In this document: positions 43,638-54,808 of the stretch, in pieces
Position numbering within the stretch: position 1 is the first letter of the stretch
Layout of the letters: each line of letters starts with the position of its first letter
Assembly: GCA_033220425.1 (NCBI GenBank)
Contig: CM065647.1
Location: 682,001-746,000, forward strand
Reading direction: 5' to 3'
Source: Lepraria neglecta
Taxonomy: Eukaryota; Ascomycota; Lecanoromycetes; Lecanorales; Stereocaulaceae
DNA: 64,000 nt
The notes under the pieces: model-generated
The model's input: the letters and a program-made list of their open reading frames with translations, nothing else
Databases searched by the model: none
Told to the model about the DNA's origin: nothing
Translations under genes and position numbers: made by a program

Positions 43638-46600
43638 TCAAGGGTCCCCCGTATTCAAGCCATATTCTCCGCTAACACCCTCAACATCTCCGCCTCCAGC
43701 GTCATCACCAGCAGTAGTCCCCTCATCCATCACCCCTCCACTTACCCTCACACCGCCCTCCTCGCCCCAACTCCGCACTTTCCACCCATTTGGCTCTGAA
43801 GCATCCTTCGCATACTCTACGGTTGGGAAGTAATGCTCATTCTTCTTCATCGTGGCCACCCAGGGTACGTTGTCGAATGTGCATACCCTGAGCCTGAAGT
43901 ATGTGTTATCTGGGATCGCGTTCACAGCCGTCAAAAACTCGGTTAGAGAAGGTGTGGGGGAGTCATTAACAGCCGTGATGAAGTTCGTAGGTGCTAGACC
44001 GTACTGGTAGGAGGGTGAACCACGCGTTCGGGCGGAGACGTAGACTTCGCTGTGGAGCTTGCTGATTTGTTGCCGTACCGCGTGGTGAGGGCGATGGAGT
44101 ACCGCACCGCAGAAGATGACTGCACGGTCCGTTTCGAGATCTTCGGTAGGTATGGTGGGGACTTTCAGGGTCATCTCCTTCCCGCCTCTTACTATTAGTG
44201 CGTCCAGGCATTCGTTATCGTACATTATGTCGAGCTCAGAGACTCGCGTTATTAGTTTACCATTAAGTGTAAGTATGATATCGCCCTCCTGGAGCGATTG
44301 AGAATCGTGGCCTGCTGGGGGCGCGCAATCGATCTTGCGAACCATGAAAAGTTGGTGACGAGAACGATTGGCTTCGGCGACTTTGGCGATCCAGTCTTCG
44401 GAAACGCCCATTATTCGTACTTCAGACATGGATATGGTGTTGGTTTCGATATTGAGGATGCGGAGTTTTGGCTTGATGTTTTCTTGGACTTGGTCAACTA
44501 CCGGGAAGAGTGTAGGAGTTGCGAGACCTAGGTGGTAATCCACGCCCTTCGAGGTCTGAGCGGTTCGCTCACCCAGGTAGCTGATCCATAGCGCTTCCAC
44601 TGTCCCATCTTCGGCCACGAGGACGCCGCTAGCGCATTGGCCGCTGAGACTTGTGTCAACCGTTATTGCGTCAAGATTGATGGCACGGTAGCGAGGTGCG
44701 GTAAGATTTGAGGGTATGGCTACAGCCGTAATGTCTGTGACGGTAGTAGGAGTCATCACCACCCTCAGGTTCTGGTTCCAGCCGAAGAATATTGTAGAAG
44801 CACCTTGCTTGATGGGCTCCCTCGCAAGCTTCGCACTCTTCACCGGGGCGTCTACTAACGAGGGATCGTACTGTATGATCGCGTAGTTCGCCAGTGGATG
44901 TAAAAACAGGACCTTGCCGTCCACAATGATAGAGTCCGCAACAGTGATCGACAGATCGCATAGGTCGTACGGCACTATTGCTCTCGACACGACTACCAGG
45001 CCCTGCTCTGCATTGATGACAAGCCCAAACCCAATCTTGCGGGTCCGTGGGAAACCGTCGAGTTTCAGTGGCATCGAGCAGAATACACGGACGAAGCTTC
45101 GAATCACATCTGCCGCAGCTGGATGGCCAACACTATCAAGTTTAACAAAGTCCGCTTTTCGTCGCTTTGGAGGTGCTGCCGGTAAAGGCTCTCCTAGATC
45201 TTTGAAATCCCAGAGCCCGGTCTCGTCGTTGCGAATCGCCATTCTCATCCTACTCGTCCAATGTCGATCGATAAAGATGATGCTGGTATTAAGAGTATGA
45301 AGATCAGTCAGATGCTTGTAAGTGACTACTACCCGCGCTCTGTCGGGAACGGTCTGCATTGCGTCAATGAAGGCTTCCAGATTTGGCGTCTTCTTCTGGT
45401 CTATTGATTCAATGATCCATCCTGATTCCGCGCTGTCAAATCTGAATGATCCCGCAGCTTCGCAGACATACACTCCTTTTACCGGAATTGCGTAGAGACG
45501 AGCTTGTTGATATGACAGATCATGGAATGAAGCTCCAGCGACAGTGACAAAGCGATCAGGTGTGATAGCATGCAAATCTCCGACTTCCAGCTCAAGTTCA
45601 ACGTCTTGGCCTCCTCTCTGTACCAGGATATTGACTTTCTTCCCAACACGTGAATCTAATATATCATCAAGCCGGACAAATTGCGTCAATATCTCCCCAT
45701 TGACATTAACGAGCACGTCACCCTCCTCCAGCTTCTTATCAGCTGGTCCTTCAGGTAGAACAATATCCGCGACAAGCAATCCCGTCTCTTTCGGAAATCC
45801 TTTCCTGATAGCAGCTTCGTGGGCCGCCGTTAGTCCCAATCTTCGACATTCGTCAAAAGGCTTGATAAGCCACTGTGTCTGTATAGTTCCTCGTGATATA
45901 GATTGTCCTCTCCTGATGCACTCCAGCGCTCGCTTGGGTCTGTCTAAGGGTAGGAAGTAATCTGTAGCTGCCCCATCAGCTCTTCCTCCAGCCTGTAGCG
46001 CAACAGCATGTCCCTCCACATTGACTACCGGACTTCCTGAGCTTCCACCACTGGCAGCTGCTGCAGCTTGTATGTAGTTTGTGTTGAAGTCACTGTAGCC
46101 TTCGCCATATTCTGGTGCATTCCTGTCTAATCTGCTGATGACGCCGGACAGTATACTGAGTTTTTCTCCTGCATCGTTGCCCACCACTCGGATCTCATTT
46201 CCGACTTTAGCAAGGTCTGGTCGCAGCTGTAGCTCTGAGAGGGGCATGTATTTGATTTTCTTGGGATCGAAGCGTAGGATACCGAAGTCATGGACTGGGT
46301 CTCGATAGACTGGGTAGACATCACACTGTAGCAAAGGAAGTTAGCACAGCCTCTCGGTGATTCGTCCTTGAATTTTGCCTACCTCCTCATGGTTGTCGAA
46401 GATACAGTAGCCCCAGAATGGTCCGGACCCAACAACATGGCGATTCGTCAGGATATAGCCCTTCTCCGCATCCACAACGAACCCTGTTGCTTCACTAGAT
46501 AATGCTGCACTGGTATCGAACGAGCATGTCTGGCAGAAGTGTATAGAAACCACGTTTCGTACGACTCGTTCTATGGTGTCTTGCCATTCCGCAGTATCTG

Positions 46601-46784
46601 CAGTTGCCGTGACGGGTGGGTCCACAACCGCATCTGCCGTATTCTCGTAGGGGTATTGACCCTCAAAGTGGTCACTGTTTATGGTCTCCGGCCGTCGTGA
46701 TCTGAAAAGCTTTGCAGGTCGGTCCATGGTGGTATCTACAGGACTTCCTTTGCGTTTGTGTCGGACATGGCCATTGGGCTCCAT
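43638..46784 (-). CDS. NMA111: Nuclear HtrA-like serine protease NMA111
   Basis: Pro-apoptotic/stress protease of the HtrA (S1C) group; in yeast Nma111 is nuclear and cleaves Bir1. Two exons, 46784-46383 and 46325-43638, intron 57 bp, 1029 residues from [14 protein letters not shown] basic RHKRKG...KLFRSRR segment near the start suits nuclear import. Catalytic triad: His in [11 protein letters not shown], Asp in [11 protein letters not shown], Ser in [14 protein letters not shown]-like carboxylate loops follow ([24 protein letters not shown]), and the second, degenerate protease/PDZ half typical of this double-length family ([34 protein letters not shown]). The frame is open 73 codons further upstream to an ATG at 47003, giving a basic, acid-free extension (see findings). 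Confidence 0.94.
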
Positions 46785-47003
46785 GGTGTTATTGGAAAGA
46801 GTTCTCTTGGCTATTGGCCCAAGCTTTGGCAATAGCACGTGGCTGTTCTTGCGATTCACAGTAAGTTTGTCGGACAGGAAGGCGCGATTTGAGTGATGAA
46901 GATGGGATGTTAGCCTTGGAAGTGTTGTTCGCACTGTTGTTATTCCCCTTGCTCTGACACTGATACCTGGTAATAAGCCTACTAAACAGGCGACCCTATG
47001 CAT

Positions 47004-47596
47004 TCAGTCGTAAGGTATGATGATGCAGGAAGTGAGCAGACCTCCTTCCTCCACCCATTTTCAGATCTGCTCGCCCTTGGCAGCTGCCTCGAATCTTCAG
47101 CCACGTTTGCCAAATCCCTGCTCGCTACCTTTGCCAAGCGACGGGAGCTTGCACGATTGTTTTAGCTCCGGGGTGTCAGCGCTTAGCACGAACTCGCCCA
47201 AGTTGAAGTCATCGTTGACCGGCAAACTCCATCACTTCTGTCGGATTTCAAATCTACGTCACCAGTTGGAAGAAGCAGCTTCGAGATCCCACGCGCATTA
47301 CATATAGACCCTGCATCCTACGTCTCATGTGGTGATACCTAACGGCAATATTTCTTGGCTTGACATCCGACTGGTCGCGGAGACTTCACTTTCAATGATT
47401 CCTGCAGGAATTCATGCCATGTTATGATTCTGGGTTGTTTTGATAAAAAGACGTATTTCCATTGGTTTCAACTGCATTATCAACAAGCAACGATTCTAGA
47501 TTTTCGTACTTCACGTCGAGTTTCATTGAGCAGAACGCTTGGCTAGAAGGAAACCTGTATACCTACAAACAACTCGCCGAACAAGACATCGTCAAA
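47004..47596. promoter_or_regulatory. Divergent promoter NMA111 / FSH hydrolase
   Basis: 593 bp between opposite genes (813 bp if NMA111 starts at 46784). No specific motif recognised. Confidence 0.4.
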
Positions 47597-48397
47597 ATGG
47601 CAGAGCCATCGAACAGCCACCTCCCCCGCCTCCTCTGCCTCCACGGCGGCGGCACCTCAGCCATGATCTTCAAAATCCAAACCCGCCGCCTCCAATGGTC
47701 TTTACGCCAGCACTTCCGCTTCGTCTTCGTCGATGCGCCCTTCGAATCTGCTGCTGGTCCCGGAGTGCTACCAGTCTTCGAGGGTTGCGGGCCCTACCAT
47801 AGATGGGTCATCCCCGGATCCTCGACCCCAGAGCGCGACCAACAACGTGTGCGGCAAGTACTTAGGAAAGCGATCGCCGATGATCCTGGTGACGGCGAAT
47901 TTGTCGGTGTTTTGGGATTCAGCCAGGGCGGCAGGATGGCAGCGGGATTGCTAGCGGATCAGGAAGAGGGCGAGGCGACGGGGCTGCCGTATTGGCAATT
48001 CGCGGTACTACTTTGTGCGGGTTATCCGCCGCTGAGTATGTCGAGTGAGCGAGCAAGGGAGGAACCGAAAGGCGTGGTAGACGAGCATGGAGAAGATGTA
48101 GAGCCGGAGGAAAGAGAGATCCTCTCTATTCCGAGCGTTCACGTTAGAGGGACATTGGATCCGCATTGCGAGAAGGGGAGGAGGCTGGCGAAGTATTTTA
48201 ATCGCGAGACGAGTGTTAGTATGGAGTTTGTTATGGGACATCATTTGCCCGGTGCCGCTGGGGATACGACGAGCTCGAAGGGGGACACGGATGCTATTAG
48301 AGATGCGATTTTGAGAGCGTTTGCGGGAGATTTGAAAGCCGGTGGTGATGAAGGTGCTGGTGCGAATGGTACTCGTTCTGCACAGATTACGGTATGA
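47597..48397 (+). CDS. FSH-family serine hydrolase (FSH1/LovG-like)
   Basis: Small alpha/beta-hydrolase of the family hydrolases of serine type; LovG in this family releases a polyketide from its synthase, others are general esterases. Start at 47597 (MAEPSNSHLPRLLCLHGGGTS), which gives the usual N-terminal LCLHGGG oxyanion motif immediately; an in-frame ATG at 47462 would add 45 unlikely residues. Nucleophile elbow GFSQGG (about residue 105), Asp in RGTLDPHCEKG, His in VMGHHLPG. About 266 residues, slightly long owing to an acidic insert (DEHGEDVEPEEREI) and a Gly/Ala tail. Not linked here to a polyketide synthase. Confidence 0.88.
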   Translation: MAEPSNSHLPRLLCLHGGGTSAMIFKIQTRRLQWSLRQHFRFVFVDAPFESAAGPGVLPVFEGCGPYHRWVIPGSSTPERDQQRVRQVLRKAIADDPGDGEFVGVLGFSQGGRMAAGLLADQEEGEATGLPYWQFAVLLCAGYPPLSMSSERAREEPKGVVDEHGEDVEPEEREILSIPSVHVRGTLDPHCEKGRRLAKYFNRETSVSMEFVMGHHLPGAAGDTTSSKGDTDAIRDAILRAFAGDLKAGGDEGAGANGTRSAQITV

Positions 48398-48710
48398 GAT
48401 ATATGAGAGTATGAGCATGGAGTTATGGGGAGCTATGTGTTATGACTTTTAGATGATAGATGATAGATGATAGATACTAGATGATAGAATTAGACTTGGA
48501 CAGATGCAAGTGCCACCAGGGGGTTGGTCGTTCAATCATGATGGTGTACTCGTTTCCTGTCATCACTGATCTTTGAGCTGTACAGCCAGTCCTTCATGTG
48601 GCGAGAACGGGTGCTCAATCTCCTGTCTCTTGATGGCGATGGTCCCTCCAATTCATCTGTTGAAAGTCTCCTTGCATACATCGTCAGCGAATCAGCTGCC
48701 AGCGCCACAG
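48398..48710. other. Intergenic with GATAGAT microsatellite
   Basis: Contains ATGATAGATGATAGATGAT-type repeats at about 48452-48490 (period 7); nothing else. Confidence 0.6.
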
Positions 48711-49430
48711 CTATTTCATCCCGTTCTTCTCATCGTTGTCCTCGATCTCATCATACCGCATCGAGTGATTTCTAGTCCAGAGAACATACGCCTCGTAAGG
48801 CAAGACGATCAGACCGAAGATCAAGAGCACCAAGAATCCCAAAACCTCGAAAAAGCTTCGCAAACCGTGAAGGGTAGACTCAGTATCGAATTCGTCCACG
48901 TGTCGAGGTGCGTTACTCAACTCGATTCCAGAACACGTCAGAAGTATGGTAGAAGTTTGGGTATAAGAAGCGATAACATCTCCAGGATCCGCTTTATCAA
49001 AAGCGTAGGCAGAAGGTAGATGCGAGCCCGATATCGAAAGGTTGCAGGATCGAAGAGTGACTGTCAAAAGATAGTTTGATGGTGTCGACGGGCGCTTCTC
49101 TTTGTAGGATGTTCAGGGTGAATAAGCTACGGCCAGCGTGGATCTGGGTAGTCTATCCATGATTGGTTAAGGAAGTGTGAAGATTACATTGAGGAGCATA
49201 TTCCAACGAATGTTCAGCATACACGGAAAAGAAAGTCTAAAGAGGAGAAGTCGAGATCGCAAGGTGAGCGAGCCACAGTTATAACAAACTATGACAAACC
49301 CTTACCTTATGTTGAAGTCAACGTTGTACGAGCGGAGATTCTGTCCTCCGTTGGATGCGTATGGTGTCTGCTCACGATGAAATGCGATAAAGCTGCAGCG
49401 GAGCCGTGCCGCCAACCGTACAGAGATGCT
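48711..49430 (-). CDS. Single-pass membrane protein, exon structure unresolved
   Basis: The 3' part (down to 48711) encodes a transmembrane helix (FFEVLGFLVLLIFGLIVLP), then a short cytosolic tail (YEAYVLWTRNHSMRYDEIE, acidic end NDEKNGMK). Upstream, other frames carry β-rich, lumenal-looking segments: HAGRSLFTLNILQ with EAPVDTIKLSF at about 49150-49060, and NLRSYNVDFNI at about 49340. These are followed by a GTAAGG donor. They suggest a type I membrane protein made of several small exons with a leader, but I could not find a phase-consistent chain, so exact exons are not given. Family not recognised. Confidence 0.45.
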
Positions 49431-49935
49431 GGTTGTATTCAAGCCAGCAACAAATCAATTTTAGGACAGCAAATAGTACTGAAACCAGAAGGGCAAGTCC
49501 GTAATGGATCCGAGGCGAATACAAACCTTCACACGAACCTAGAAACACCTACTCTGAGGACTGAGACCAGGGTGAGTGCCTAGATTTGTCACACCTTCTG
49601 GTGGCACGTTTGAGATTTAGGGTCAGCTGCCACAACATCGGCACGAGCCTCTGGTCGTAATCGTTTGAGATTGTGTACACTGCTAGAAGTTAATTTAATG
49701 CACACAACGATGCTCCTCTGCTCATCATTTGCGTTCGCTATCCAGCATGAGAAATTTGCATGTCCATCATCTAGTCGTTGACGGCTTCGTAGCGTGAACG
49801 GCACGCACATTCTTGTAGCTAATCCTCCCCTTGACATTTTCCAATCCGACATGCGTACAGTCATATGCAACCATCACCACAACGCCTGAAACGACCTCTA
49901 AAGGTGCCATGTGAAGGAAATACTGAGTTGTTAAC
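49431..49935. other. Intergenic, no gene seen
   Basis: Lies between the membrane protein's 5' side and the NCS-1 stop. Short open frames without content. Confidence 0.45.
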
Positions 49936-51052
49936 TCAAACAAGGCCATCGTATAGTGAGAGTGCTGAGACGATAGTCTCGTCGCGCTTGCTGCCTTCTT
50001 TGAATTCGGCCATGTCCAGTGAGCCGTTCTCGTCTTTGTCCATCATGCGGAAGATTTTCTTGACGCGCTTTTGGGGTGTGTCCTCGTCAGGTGGGAGTTT
50101 GACCATTGAGCCGACCTGGAGTGAGAGTCAGATGCTGTTCTCATAGATACCTATAGTGCACTAAAATGGTGCACTCACCATCTTGTAGATAGCTTCCACG
50201 ATCTGAAGCATCTCGTTGTAGCTTATCTGACCATCGCCGTCGATGTCGTAGAGTTGGAATGCCCAGTCTAGCTTATCCTCCATCTTGCCTCGTGAGGTGA
50301 CACTGAGGGCGCATATGAATTCCTTGAAGTCGATGGAGCCGGATTTATCTGCGTCGAAGACATTGAAGACGTAGTCTGCGAATGAGGTAGGATCACCGAA
50401 GGGGAAGAACTGCTTGTAGATTTTTTGGAACTCTTCTTTTGCGAGCATGCCTGAGGGGCAGTCCTTGAGGAAGCCTAGATAGAGAAAGCCTCGGTCAGCA
50501 TGTTGTAGTGTAAATGAGTAGAGGGAATAAGCTCACCTTTGTACCATTGTTGAAGCTCCTTCTTATCGAAGTGCGTGTCCTTCTGTAGCTGGTTCAGCTC
50601 ATCTTGAGAGAGCTTTGATTGGCTATACAGGGCGAGAATCAGCATCTCATTGGACATTGGTCTCTCGTCTGGCGGAATTTGTCTCCCCATCGCCAACAAG
50701 AACGCGAGATCGAAGGTGAGGAACATGGTCTCGGCGCCGAGACCCCATAGCTTGAAGGTTTCTTTACGCTCTGAGCTCTCGAAGAAGGCCAAGGCGATGG
50801 TGAAATCCCCGTCAGGTACAGGAGGGACCGAGCCGATGCCCGTGAGCTCTGCCATTATATTGGCGGATTTGTTCACGACCCCATGCATCGTGGCTGTGGC
50901 GTGGATGAATAAAGTAAAGGTGGTAGGTAAGGATGGTGTGAATCCATGGTCTCCATGACGAGATGAACAAGCGAGTTCACCGGCATTGAGCAGAGGGTCG
51001 ACTATAGACCGGCGAGAGACAGAGAAAGGCACATGGCTTACCGGTTCCCCAT
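49936..51052 (-). CDS. NCS1: Neuronal calcium sensor 1 / frequenin homolog
   Basis: EF-hand calcium sensor that in yeast (Frq1) activates the Pik1 phosphatidylinositol 4-kinase. Four exons: 51052-51042 (only 11 nt), 50622-50537, 50474-50179, 50115-49936; introns 419, 62 and 63 bp. The product is 190 residues, exactly the family length. N-terminus [13 protein letters not shown] supplies the Gly2 myristoylation signal and is only obtained by splicing the 11-nt exon. EF-hands: DCPSG degenerate loop (EF1), [39 protein letters not shown]. Membrane-associated when calcium is bound. Head-to-head with MED4. Confidence 0.96.
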
Positions 51053-51444
51053 CCTGGAGTGTGCAACTACCGGACACCCTTGATATCTTTACACTAAAGG
51101 AGGCGCGAAAGGAGACAGGGTGTTGTTCGAGAACAAGCGACACCGAGGTAGAGAGGCAGAGGAGGGAGGGAGGTGTCGAGTTAGACTCGGTAGGGGGAGT
51201 CTTGGATTGTTGGCGCGACGGCAGAAGGCTATAGATATGTTCTCAGGTTATACGAACAAATACATGGAGGCAGAAGCATGAAGGATGATGAATGTATGCA
51301 GGAAAAGAGGCGCTTCCAGAACCCCACCATCAGCGGCAAGGACCCTTGTTCGGGAATCGCAGAACCTTTGGCGGAAGCATCGTGCATGACAGCTCCACCA
51401 AACGCTTTGAAACACCCAATTGGCCGTCATTACCTCTCACAGCC
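51053..51444. promoter_or_regulatory. Divergent promoter NCS1 / MED4
   Basis: 392 bp between the two start codons. No single motif singled out. Confidence 0.5.
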
Positions 51445-52263
51445 ATGAATGATATCATACAGAGCCAACTCGACAGAGTAGAGTCCGCCCTTGCAACCCT
51501 GGTCGACTCTATCTCCTCTTATAATCCCTCCATCCCAGCAACCAGCGCCATCATTACTGCAGACGATGAGCTCAACCAAGGTCTGAAAAAGCTAGCTACA
51601 CATCAGCGCAACCATGCACGCATACTACAGCTCCGGGAGCAAATCGCCCAGCGCAATGAAGCTATAACGTCGACCCTCACTACCCTCGCCTCCACCCGCG
51701 CCGATTTGTTGGCTACGCCCACTTCGCTCCCACCAAAGGAGACGAGGAATGTGCCGTACACGGAATTACTGGATTATGCGAAGAGAATAAGTCGGTTTAC
51801 TGCGCCGCCTACATTTCGACCGAGTACATTGCCGCCGCCAAATGCGCCTACGCCTGCAGCTATCAATGGTGCTGATTCTGGCGCCGTGAAAGACGAGGAA
51901 GGAGAGGGACATGGAAAAGGAATTGGAATGGGCTCGTTAGAGGATGTGGAAAAGAGATGGCTGGATCCGCTGAGGGAGATACCGTTCGTGCCGTGGGTTG
52001 GTGAGGATGTCATGAGGATGGGTGCGTTGGCACAGATCCAGGGAATGGTGGAAAGGGGAGAGGATCCGGAGATGGTGGGTAAAGCAGAAGCTGAGGAGGG
52101 GGCAGAGGGGAAGGAGGGGAAGGCCATGGAGGGGCTGCAGAATGAGGGCGTAGTTAAGAGGGAGAACGTGGGGGGTTGGCAGGGCGAGCGGAGGGTGGAG
52201 AGAAGAGAGGAGAAGCCGAAGGTGTTTGGAGGTTTGGATTTATATGACCCTGATGATGAATGA
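51445..52263 (+). CDS. MED4: Mediator complex subunit 4
   Basis: Middle-module subunit of the RNA polymerase II Mediator. Single exon, 272 residues from MNDIIQSQLDRVESALATL; an in-frame ATG 153 bp upstream would only add unrelated residues. An N-terminal coiled coil (QLREQIAQRNEAITSTLTTL), the hallmark TELLDYAKRISRFTAPPTFR (about 100-120) and the later IPFVPWVGEDVMRMGAL match fungal MED4. The C-terminal third is Glu/Gly-rich (EAEEGAEGKEGKAMEG) and ends FGGLDLYDPDDE, an acidic end common in this family. Confidence 0.93.
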   Translation: MNDIIQSQLDRVESALATLVDSISSYNPSIPATSAIITADDELNQGLKKLATHQRNHARILQLREQIAQRNEAITSTLTTLASTRADLLATPTSLPPKETRNVPYTELLDYAKRISRFTAPPTFRPSTLPPPNAPTPAAINGADSGAVKDEEGEGHGKGIGMGSLEDVEKRWLDPLREIPFVPWVGEDVMRMGALAQIQGMVERGEDPEMVGKAEAEEGAEGKEGKAMEGLQNEGVVKRENVGGWQGERRVERREEKPKVFGGLDLYDPDDE

Positions 52264-52481
52264 TGGATGGCTGGAAGTGAGAGAGAATGCGGATGCACGC
52301 TATCCTCAACATATGCGACCAAATGGCAGTCATCTTGTCATAGAAAGGGACAGATTGGGTTGCCATCTAGTTCTTCTTGTACTATCATGCCAATTGAGAG
52401 TTTTGCTACACTTCTCGTTGCCCAAGACGCTACATCCGAGCCACACCCAGAAAGCCCCCTAGTATCGTCACACGTAACTTT

Positions 52482-53495
52482 TTACACGGTCAGGACCAGT
52501 TTCTTTCCGCTCAAGCCCTTCTTGTGGATATCCAGCGCCTTCTGCACAGCTTGAATGCCTCCATCGACCTTCTCAATCGCCGGGCTCGGCACGTAGGTCT
52601 TATCAGCCAGCGACTTTTCAAGCCACTCATTGAAGAGCCATCTCCCAAAGTCCTGTGAATCTGTTGTGACCCTTGCGGCATATGTGCTGCTGACTTCCAC
52701 ACCCTCTGGCTTCTTAACATCTTCGGGGTATGGGAGTGTGAGACACAGCTTACCACCACCAAAGGCTTCTAGGACCTCGGCGCACATCGGTGCGCTGCCA
52801 TGCTCGGAGATTGTATCGAAGGCTAGGACGGCATGCTCGTTCGCGGCTTTGAGAGACTGAGTAATGTTCTTGACCACTGAGGGGTCGCTATAGTCAAAGG
52901 TCTCATGTGCGCCAAGCTTCTTGACGTAGGCTGAGTGCCGTGGACTACAGACCCCATACACAGTGTAGCCAAGGGAAGTTGCGATCTGTACGACAGCGGT
53001 GCCAACAGATGACGAGGCTCCCCAGACAAGAAAGCCGCCCTGATGCTTCGCCGGTGGTCGTGGGATGTCGAGGGCAAGGAAGACGCCCACTGCAGCGGTT
53101 GCAACAGACATTGGTAGGATGGAGGCTTCTTCAAAGCTCATAGAGCGGGGTAGCTTCGTGACAGCGCAGTCTTTAAGGATTGTGTATTGTTGGAAGGCTC
53201 CGTTATCAGGGTTCTTCGACACCAAAACGTCAGCGAAGCCTGTGACCCTATCGCCCTTCTTGAAATGGGTGACGCCCGAGCCAACTGCTTCGACTGTACC
53301 AGCGATGTCGCTACCGAGGATGGTAGGATATGATTCGATCAAGTAGCCTGACGACTGCATTTTCCAGTCAACGGGGTTTGTGGCGAATGCAGCATTTTTC
53401 ACAAGGAGCTCGTTGGCACCTGGTTTTGGAATGGGACGCTCTTCAATTGTGAGTTGAGCGTTTCGCTCCTTGAGGATAGCTGCTTGGTTTGACAT
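52482..53495 (-). CDS. MDR-family trans-enoyl-reductase-like oxidoreductase
   Basis: A 337-residue NADPH-dependent medium-chain reductase without zinc ligands. GroES-like part: NPVDWKMQSSGYLIESYPT, ILGSDIAGTVEAVGSGV, GDRVTGF. Nucleotide-binding motif FLVWGASSSVGTAVVQIA (about 155-172). Its closest style is the fungal zinc-binding-dehydrogenase-like group that includes trans-acting enoyl reductases of polyketide pathways and housekeeping quinone reductases. No PKS is nearby, so a housekeeping or detoxification role is more likely. Single exon; convergent with MED4 with about 220 bp between stops. Confidence 0.88.
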   Translation of the reverse strand: MSNQAAILKERNAQLTIEERPIPKPGANELLVKNAAFATNPVDWKMQSSGYLIESYPTILGSDIAGTVEAVGSGVTHFKKGDRVTGFADVLVSKNPDNGAFQQYTILKDCAVTKLPRSMSFEEASILPMSVATAAVGVFLALDIPRPPAKHQGGFLVWGASSSVGTAVVQIATSLGYTVYGVCSPRHSAYVKKLGAHETFDYSDPSVVKNITQSLKAANEHAVLAFDTISEHGSAPMCAEVLEAFGGGKLCLTLPYPEDVKKPEGVEVSSTYAARVTTDSQDFGRWLFNEWLEKSLADKTYVPSPAIEKVDGGIQAVQKALDIHKKGLSGKKLVLTV

Positions 53496-54808
53496 TGTGA
53501 CGATTGAGTGGAATTAATCCGACGTATGGTAGAGTAAGTGCGTTTGTTCTTGGGGAGTAGTGGAAATTTGTTGGAAATTCTACCCATTATATGTTATTTT
53601 CAATCGCGTCGGATTTCGGGGATAGAATGACATCATTAGTAATTACTGGAGAAAGTTTTTCCGTTCTTAGTAAGAGACGTTGGGATGCAATATATGACAT
53701 TGGAGCAGGTGAGATTTGACGCCATCCACATTGGGGTATTGCTCATGTCATGTATTGGACGAGGCTACCTCTCCCCGCACTTGGACCGCAGGATTTTGCT
53801 GTGGAGTTAGCTTAGCTCCGCTGGTTTGGTGAAGCTACACAAAACTAGATAACTTGCATGTCATACTGTAGTAAGCCTAGTTAGCAGTAGTGAGAGGTTT
53901 GATTCGACACGGCGCGGGTTGCTCTTGGCCTCTTGGCCTCTTGGCCTCTTGGCCGTGGATAGGTCGCCGGTATCTCCAGGATATAGTCTGGCGATTGTCA
54001 ACAAACTCCGGACGGTAGCCCCTCGAATTGCGCTGTGACAACTCGAGCTGCAGAAATTGTCCATGTAGATGTGGTTACTAGGTAACAATCGGAAATCCTT
54101 TTGGGTCTGATGCCCAAAATCACCAGCTGTTTTCAGGTGTTTAGCCACACACCCTGGATGTCAAGATGGGAGATTATTCGAATTATTTTGGTTTTCAATG
54201 GGCCTCCATGATAGATGCACAACAGGTAGCGCGTTCGCAGGGCAACGTCAAGTTGATTCATTAGAACCCAATTTGGTAAGAAGCTGGCTTACTTCTGACA
54301 ATGAAGACGAAGTAGTGCGAACAGGCTCAGGACGAGCAGACGCTGGACACAACAGAACGAGTCTAAGACTTTATTCGCAAGAACGAAACATTGAAGTCTC
54401 CAGGAAGTTGAAAGCAGGTGCGTAATGTAACTTCAGTGATGGGAGGATTTGATAGGCTCGTAGGGCTGATGCCAGGGATGCTAGCTCAGGGGGCGAGGGT
54501 TGGAGGGGGTCACGAAAGGGATCCTGAAACAAGGAGAGCCCCTTGGCCCCGACACTCAACTCTTTATCCACTCCTTCGTTGTGTATCGATCTCTACGTCT
54601 TTCCTTCTGTTCGTCATTTACATCACACTCCTTACGAAGGCAGGAGCAGGTCCCTGCCGCTGCAATAAGCAGCTTCATTCATTTAGCTTGTTTACTCTCC
54701 TTTTACTTTTTATTCCGCCGTTGCCCTTGGACCCCATGGATTGAGCGGGGCCCTTGATCCACACAACGCACTCAAACCCCAAACACCCAAAACATACGAG
54801 TAGCAGCA
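53496..54808. other. Intergenic with short TTGGCCTC tandem repeat
   Basis: 1.3 kb with no supported gene. An 8-bp unit TTGGCCTC is repeated nearly four times at about 53925-53954. CT-rich tracts (54590-54720) precede the TBC gene start and are probably its promoter/5' leader. Confidence 0.55.

Noticed and set aside
50623-51143. A separate 222-residue gene overlapping NCS1 exon 2
   Set aside because: The open frame is the NCS1 first intron plus upstream sequence; it lacks an ATG at its edge and its end is NCS1 exon 2.
53925-53954. TTGGCCTC tandem repeat as a regulatory array
   Set aside because: Fewer than four perfect copies and no relation to a start site; treated as a simple repeat.
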